A stretch of 64,000 nucleotides of DNA from an uncultured Bacteroidales bacterium (GTDB taxonomy: Bacteria > Bacteroidota > Bacteroidia > Bacteroidales > Muribaculaceae), in NCBI GenBank assembly GCA_902785925.1, contig CADAAI010000007.1, positions 1-64,000 of the forward strand. The letters run 5' to 3'. The notes beneath the pieces are model-generated. The model was not told where the DNA came from and did not search any database. It was given only the letters and a program-made list of their open reading frames with translations. A program made the translations under genes and the position numbers. Below are positions 61,835 through 64,000 of this stretch, in pieces; the first letter of the stretch is position 1, and each line of letters starts with the position of its first letter.

Positions 61835-64000
61835 TTAGTGTTTCTTAATAAGGCGAATGTGGTCGAGAAGGAGATTTGTGTTTTGCTGTTTCTTGCTGCG
61901 ACGCAGCGTGATTATGTTTTTCCCTTTGAGGAGCTTTAAACTCAGGTGACTGCTGTAATCCATGCGCATCCACTGGTCATCGCCAAGTTGTGCGAGGGCA
62001 AGCATTCCCTGGTTGTGGCCGTTGGCGAGCACTTGCAGCATGTAGCACGGTTGAGTCCATGAAACAGGGCCATTACCGTTGGAATATAACACTTCAATGA
62101 TGTATTCGCCAGCTTCCTCGGCATATACTGGGATGTTTATCGATGTGCTGTCATCAAGCTGAATGGGATGATGGCTCATTGCCGTTGGGAATAAAGTGGA
62201 GGTAAGTTGGGGGTATAAGCCGGCGAGGTGATAGCAATGTGCCGCTGTGGTGATGTAGTGTGGCCGCGAGATGAAGCCGTGGCCATACTTGTTTATGGCA
62301 ACGATAGTGTAGTTGCGATAGGTGACGGTGTCGCGGGTACCAAGCACCGAGTCACGCATTGAGTAGGTGGGTTCGCCGTTTATTAGGATTCGGTAACCTA
62401 GGGCAGGATTGTAGGTGTAATTGGTGCCGTAAAATCCGTTCCACAGCCACTGTGGGGTCTCGGGCAGCACTTTCATCTTTTGGGCAACAGTAGTAACACC
62501 CGAACCTGTGTAGTTGTTGTTCATTGTTATCACGATTTCGTGATTGCCCTCTAGATTGCCATTGATGAAATTGTCGTCGAGGGTCTTTCCGTCGAGCGTG
62601 ATCTTTGCGAAATCATCGCCAGTGCCCTTGACGGTGATGTTGAGGATGGCATTGCGATAGGCAAAACCCTTTATGGTTTTAGCGCCACCAAAGCACACGG
62701 GAACCTTGGGGTTAAGCTCAATGCCTCCAGGTAGGAAGTTCATGCCTGCTATTACACGCAGCACCATGGCAATGTTGCCGGCTGCGTTGCCTTGAGGATT
62801 GCCATAGTCGAGCAGCTCGCCAGTGGTAGCATTGCAGCTAGTGCTGCACGATGCTGCCATAGCCTGTTGGAATATTAGTGCTCCCAACCCACGCCTTAGC
62901 ATTGCCATGTTGTTGGCCTTAGCAGCAGCCATGTTCCACATAGCTTGCACCATAGGTATTACAGTGTTGTTAAGCCCTGTTCCCACACCAGCACGGTTGG
63001 GGTAGAGTAGTGGTACACCAAAGTTGGTGATAGGAGTCTCTTTGATTAACGCCTCGGTGCGGTCGTCGTCGGCAATGTCCCACAGGATGGCTAGAGCGTG
63101 CCCCATGTTGTCGACACATGGCGACATGATACTCGTTACTCCGCCATAGAGGTATTGAGAGTAGCATCCCCTTGCCTCATTCCATAAGCGGTGATTTATG
63201 CAGTCCTTCAGATGGCTGGCGTGAGTATCATAATCTTCGTTAAGCTCAAACTCGTCGGCTATTTGTCCAAGCAGGGTGTAGGTATGCTCTACGATAGCAT
63301 TTGCTACGAGAGGCATTGTTTCATAGGCGTCGTTGGCTGTGGCCCATGCCGGGTAATATTGCGATGTGTAACGTGAAGTGTAGGGGCACAGGGCGTGATA
63401 TAAGCCTGTTGAATTGTCGGGTAGATAATCCTTGCTGTCGGCAATGCTTTTGATGATTACTTTATAGGCATAGCCAAGCCACGATTTATCGCCAGTTGCG
63501 CAGTACACACTCCATGCAGCCTGCGACCAAATCAGTTCATTAGCAAGAGAGGCGAGAGTGCGCTCACTACCTTGGGTGTTGATAACGCTGTCGACAACCA
63601 TCGATTTGAGAGTTTCCATCGACTTGAGAGGCTGCAGATAGGCGAGTGATAGTGCTATATCGTAACACTCGCTTGCCACCAAGGTCGAATTTGATGATTG
63701 ATGAGTGCCAGCCTCTATCTGCTCAATCGACATGTTGTAGATGGCGTTCATGATGTTCTGCTTCGAATTGTAGGCAGGCAAAGCTGTCGACTCAGCTTGA
63801 ATTGATGATGTCCAGCCAGTGTACAGGATGGGTTGCTTGGCTTCGAGTGGCACATTGACGTTGTAGATGCCGCCTGAGTTTGGTGCCTCATCAAACCTCA
63901 CTTTGATTGGTTGTGCTAGAGCACTTGTTGTTATCGCCAACTCAAGTTCAGCTCTCTCAAAGTCTTGGAGGTAGATGGTGTCGCGCGTTGGGGTTACAAA
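61835..64000 (-). CDS. Six-hairpin glycosidase-like protein, 5' part outside window
   Basis: The frame runs from a stop at 61835 to the right edge without interruption, at least 721 residues. A TTG at 63940 is the longest in-window start, but coding continues upstream (VTPTRDTIYLQDFERAEL). Residues after that show an (alpha/alpha)6 pattern: QNIMNAIYNMSIEQIEAGTHQ, SLANELIWSQAAWSVYCATGD, YYPAWATANDAYETMPLVANAI, CVDNMGHALAILWDIA. Beta domains follow, then a C-terminal CBM6/35-like module (EAGEYIIEVLYSNGNGPVSW, then LKLLKGKNIITLRR). The exact GH family and catalytic acids are not identifiable here. It is 29 nt from the hybrid kinase and probably co-transcribed. Confidence 0.75.
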   Translation of the reverse strand, partial: FVTPTRDTIYLQDFERAELELAITTSALAQPIKVRFDEAPNSGGIYNVNVPLEAKQPILYTGWTSSIQAESTALPAYNSKQNIMNAIYNMSIEQIEAGTHQSSNSTLVASECYDIALSLAYLQPLKSMETLKSMVVDSVINTQGSERTLASLANELIWSQAAWSVYCATGDKSWLGYAYKVIIKSIADSKDYLPDNSTGLYHALCPYTSRYTSQYYPAWATANDAYETMPLVANAIVEHTYTLLGQIADEFELNEDYDTHASHLKDCINHRLWNEARGCYSQYLYGGVTSIMSPCVDNMGHALAILWDIADDDRTEALIKETPITNFGVPLLYPNRAGVGTGLNNTVIPMVQAMWNMAAAKANNMAMLRRGLGALIFQQAMAASCSTSCNATTGELLDYGNPQGNAAGNIAMVLRVIAGMNFLPGGIELNPKVPVCFGGAKTIKGFAYRNAILNITVKGTGDDFAKITLDGKTLDDNFINGNLEGNHEIVITMNNNYTGSGVTTVAQKMKVLPETPQWLWNGFYGTNYTYNPALGYRILINGEPTYSMRDSVLGTRDTVTYRNYTIVAINKYGHGFISRPHYITTAAHCYHLAGLYPQLTSTLFPTAMSHHPIQLDDSTSINIPVYAEEAGEYIIEVLYSNGNGPVSWTQPCYMLQVLANGHNQGMLALAQLGDDQWMRMDYSSHLSLKLLKGKNIITLRRSKKQQNTNLLLDHIRLIKKH

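Overview
The window is a chromosomal segment of a Bacteroidota bacterium, most likely order Bacteroidales and perhaps a Muribaculaceae- or Prevotella-like gut lineage. The family level is inference. The evidence is a FeoA-FeoB fusion, the ruvA-sprA pair, a DUF4836 lipoprotein, a hybrid sensor kinase/response regulator with AraC output, repeated TAnnTTTG -7 promoter boxes, and an almost complete lack of Shine-Dalgarno sequences. I see no mobile element, prophage, CRISPR array, tRNA or rRNA. It reads as core chromosome plus lineage-specific envelope genes.

Layout. 0-6.5 kb, minus strand: a truncated TPR protein at the left edge; gltX, an outer-membrane barrel protein and waaA (Kdo transferase) in one run; then rpsF-rpsR-rplI. 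6.7-17.4 kb: trmN6-like methyltransferase, DUF4836 lipoprotein, dus, ABC-F ATPase with yjbQ, a C1-family aminopeptidase, a B3/B4-tsaC-thioredoxin lipoprotein run, a DEFD-box helicase and a LEA-like lipoprotein. 17.5-24.5 kb: a plus-strand envelope run with a YugP-like metallopeptidase, a transglutaminase-like protein, an NlpC/P60 endopeptidase, a Tat-exported dipeptide epimerase, an SGNH hydrolase and an MBOAT O-acyltransferase. 24.5-35.6 kb: feoAB divergent from ruvA and the very large sprA (type IX secretion translocon). 35.8-43.5 kb: a lipoprotein serpin, a small unknown gene, cyclophilin plus M16 peptidase, a DUF349 protein with a 15-bp tandem repeat, and a polyprenyl glycosylphosphotransferase. 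43.5-50.9 kb: htpG, a ClpC-type unfoldase without its N-domain, a 9-bp minisatellite, and gyrA. 51-64 kb: paired TPR proteins, a PKD-domain surface protein with a T9SS-like tail, another TPR protein, an MscS channel, two lipoproteins, a TPR hybrid kinase, and a truncated six-hairpin glycosidase.

How the genes fit together. Most of the accessory content concerns the envelope. The 17.5-24.5 kb run could cut stem peptides, epimerise L-Ala-D-Glu in the periplasm and O-acylate an envelope polymer. SprA could export surface proteins such as the PKD protein. The glycosidase and hybrid kinase look like part of a glycan-sensing locus that continues beyond the right edge.

The observations I rate highest are: strong Shine-Dalgarno sequences on rpsR and rplI only, in an otherwise SD-less genome; a 9-bp minisatellite inside the clp transcript that could encode a variable N-terminus or a leader peptide; the exported muropeptide-epimerase cluster; and a lipid-anchored serpin.
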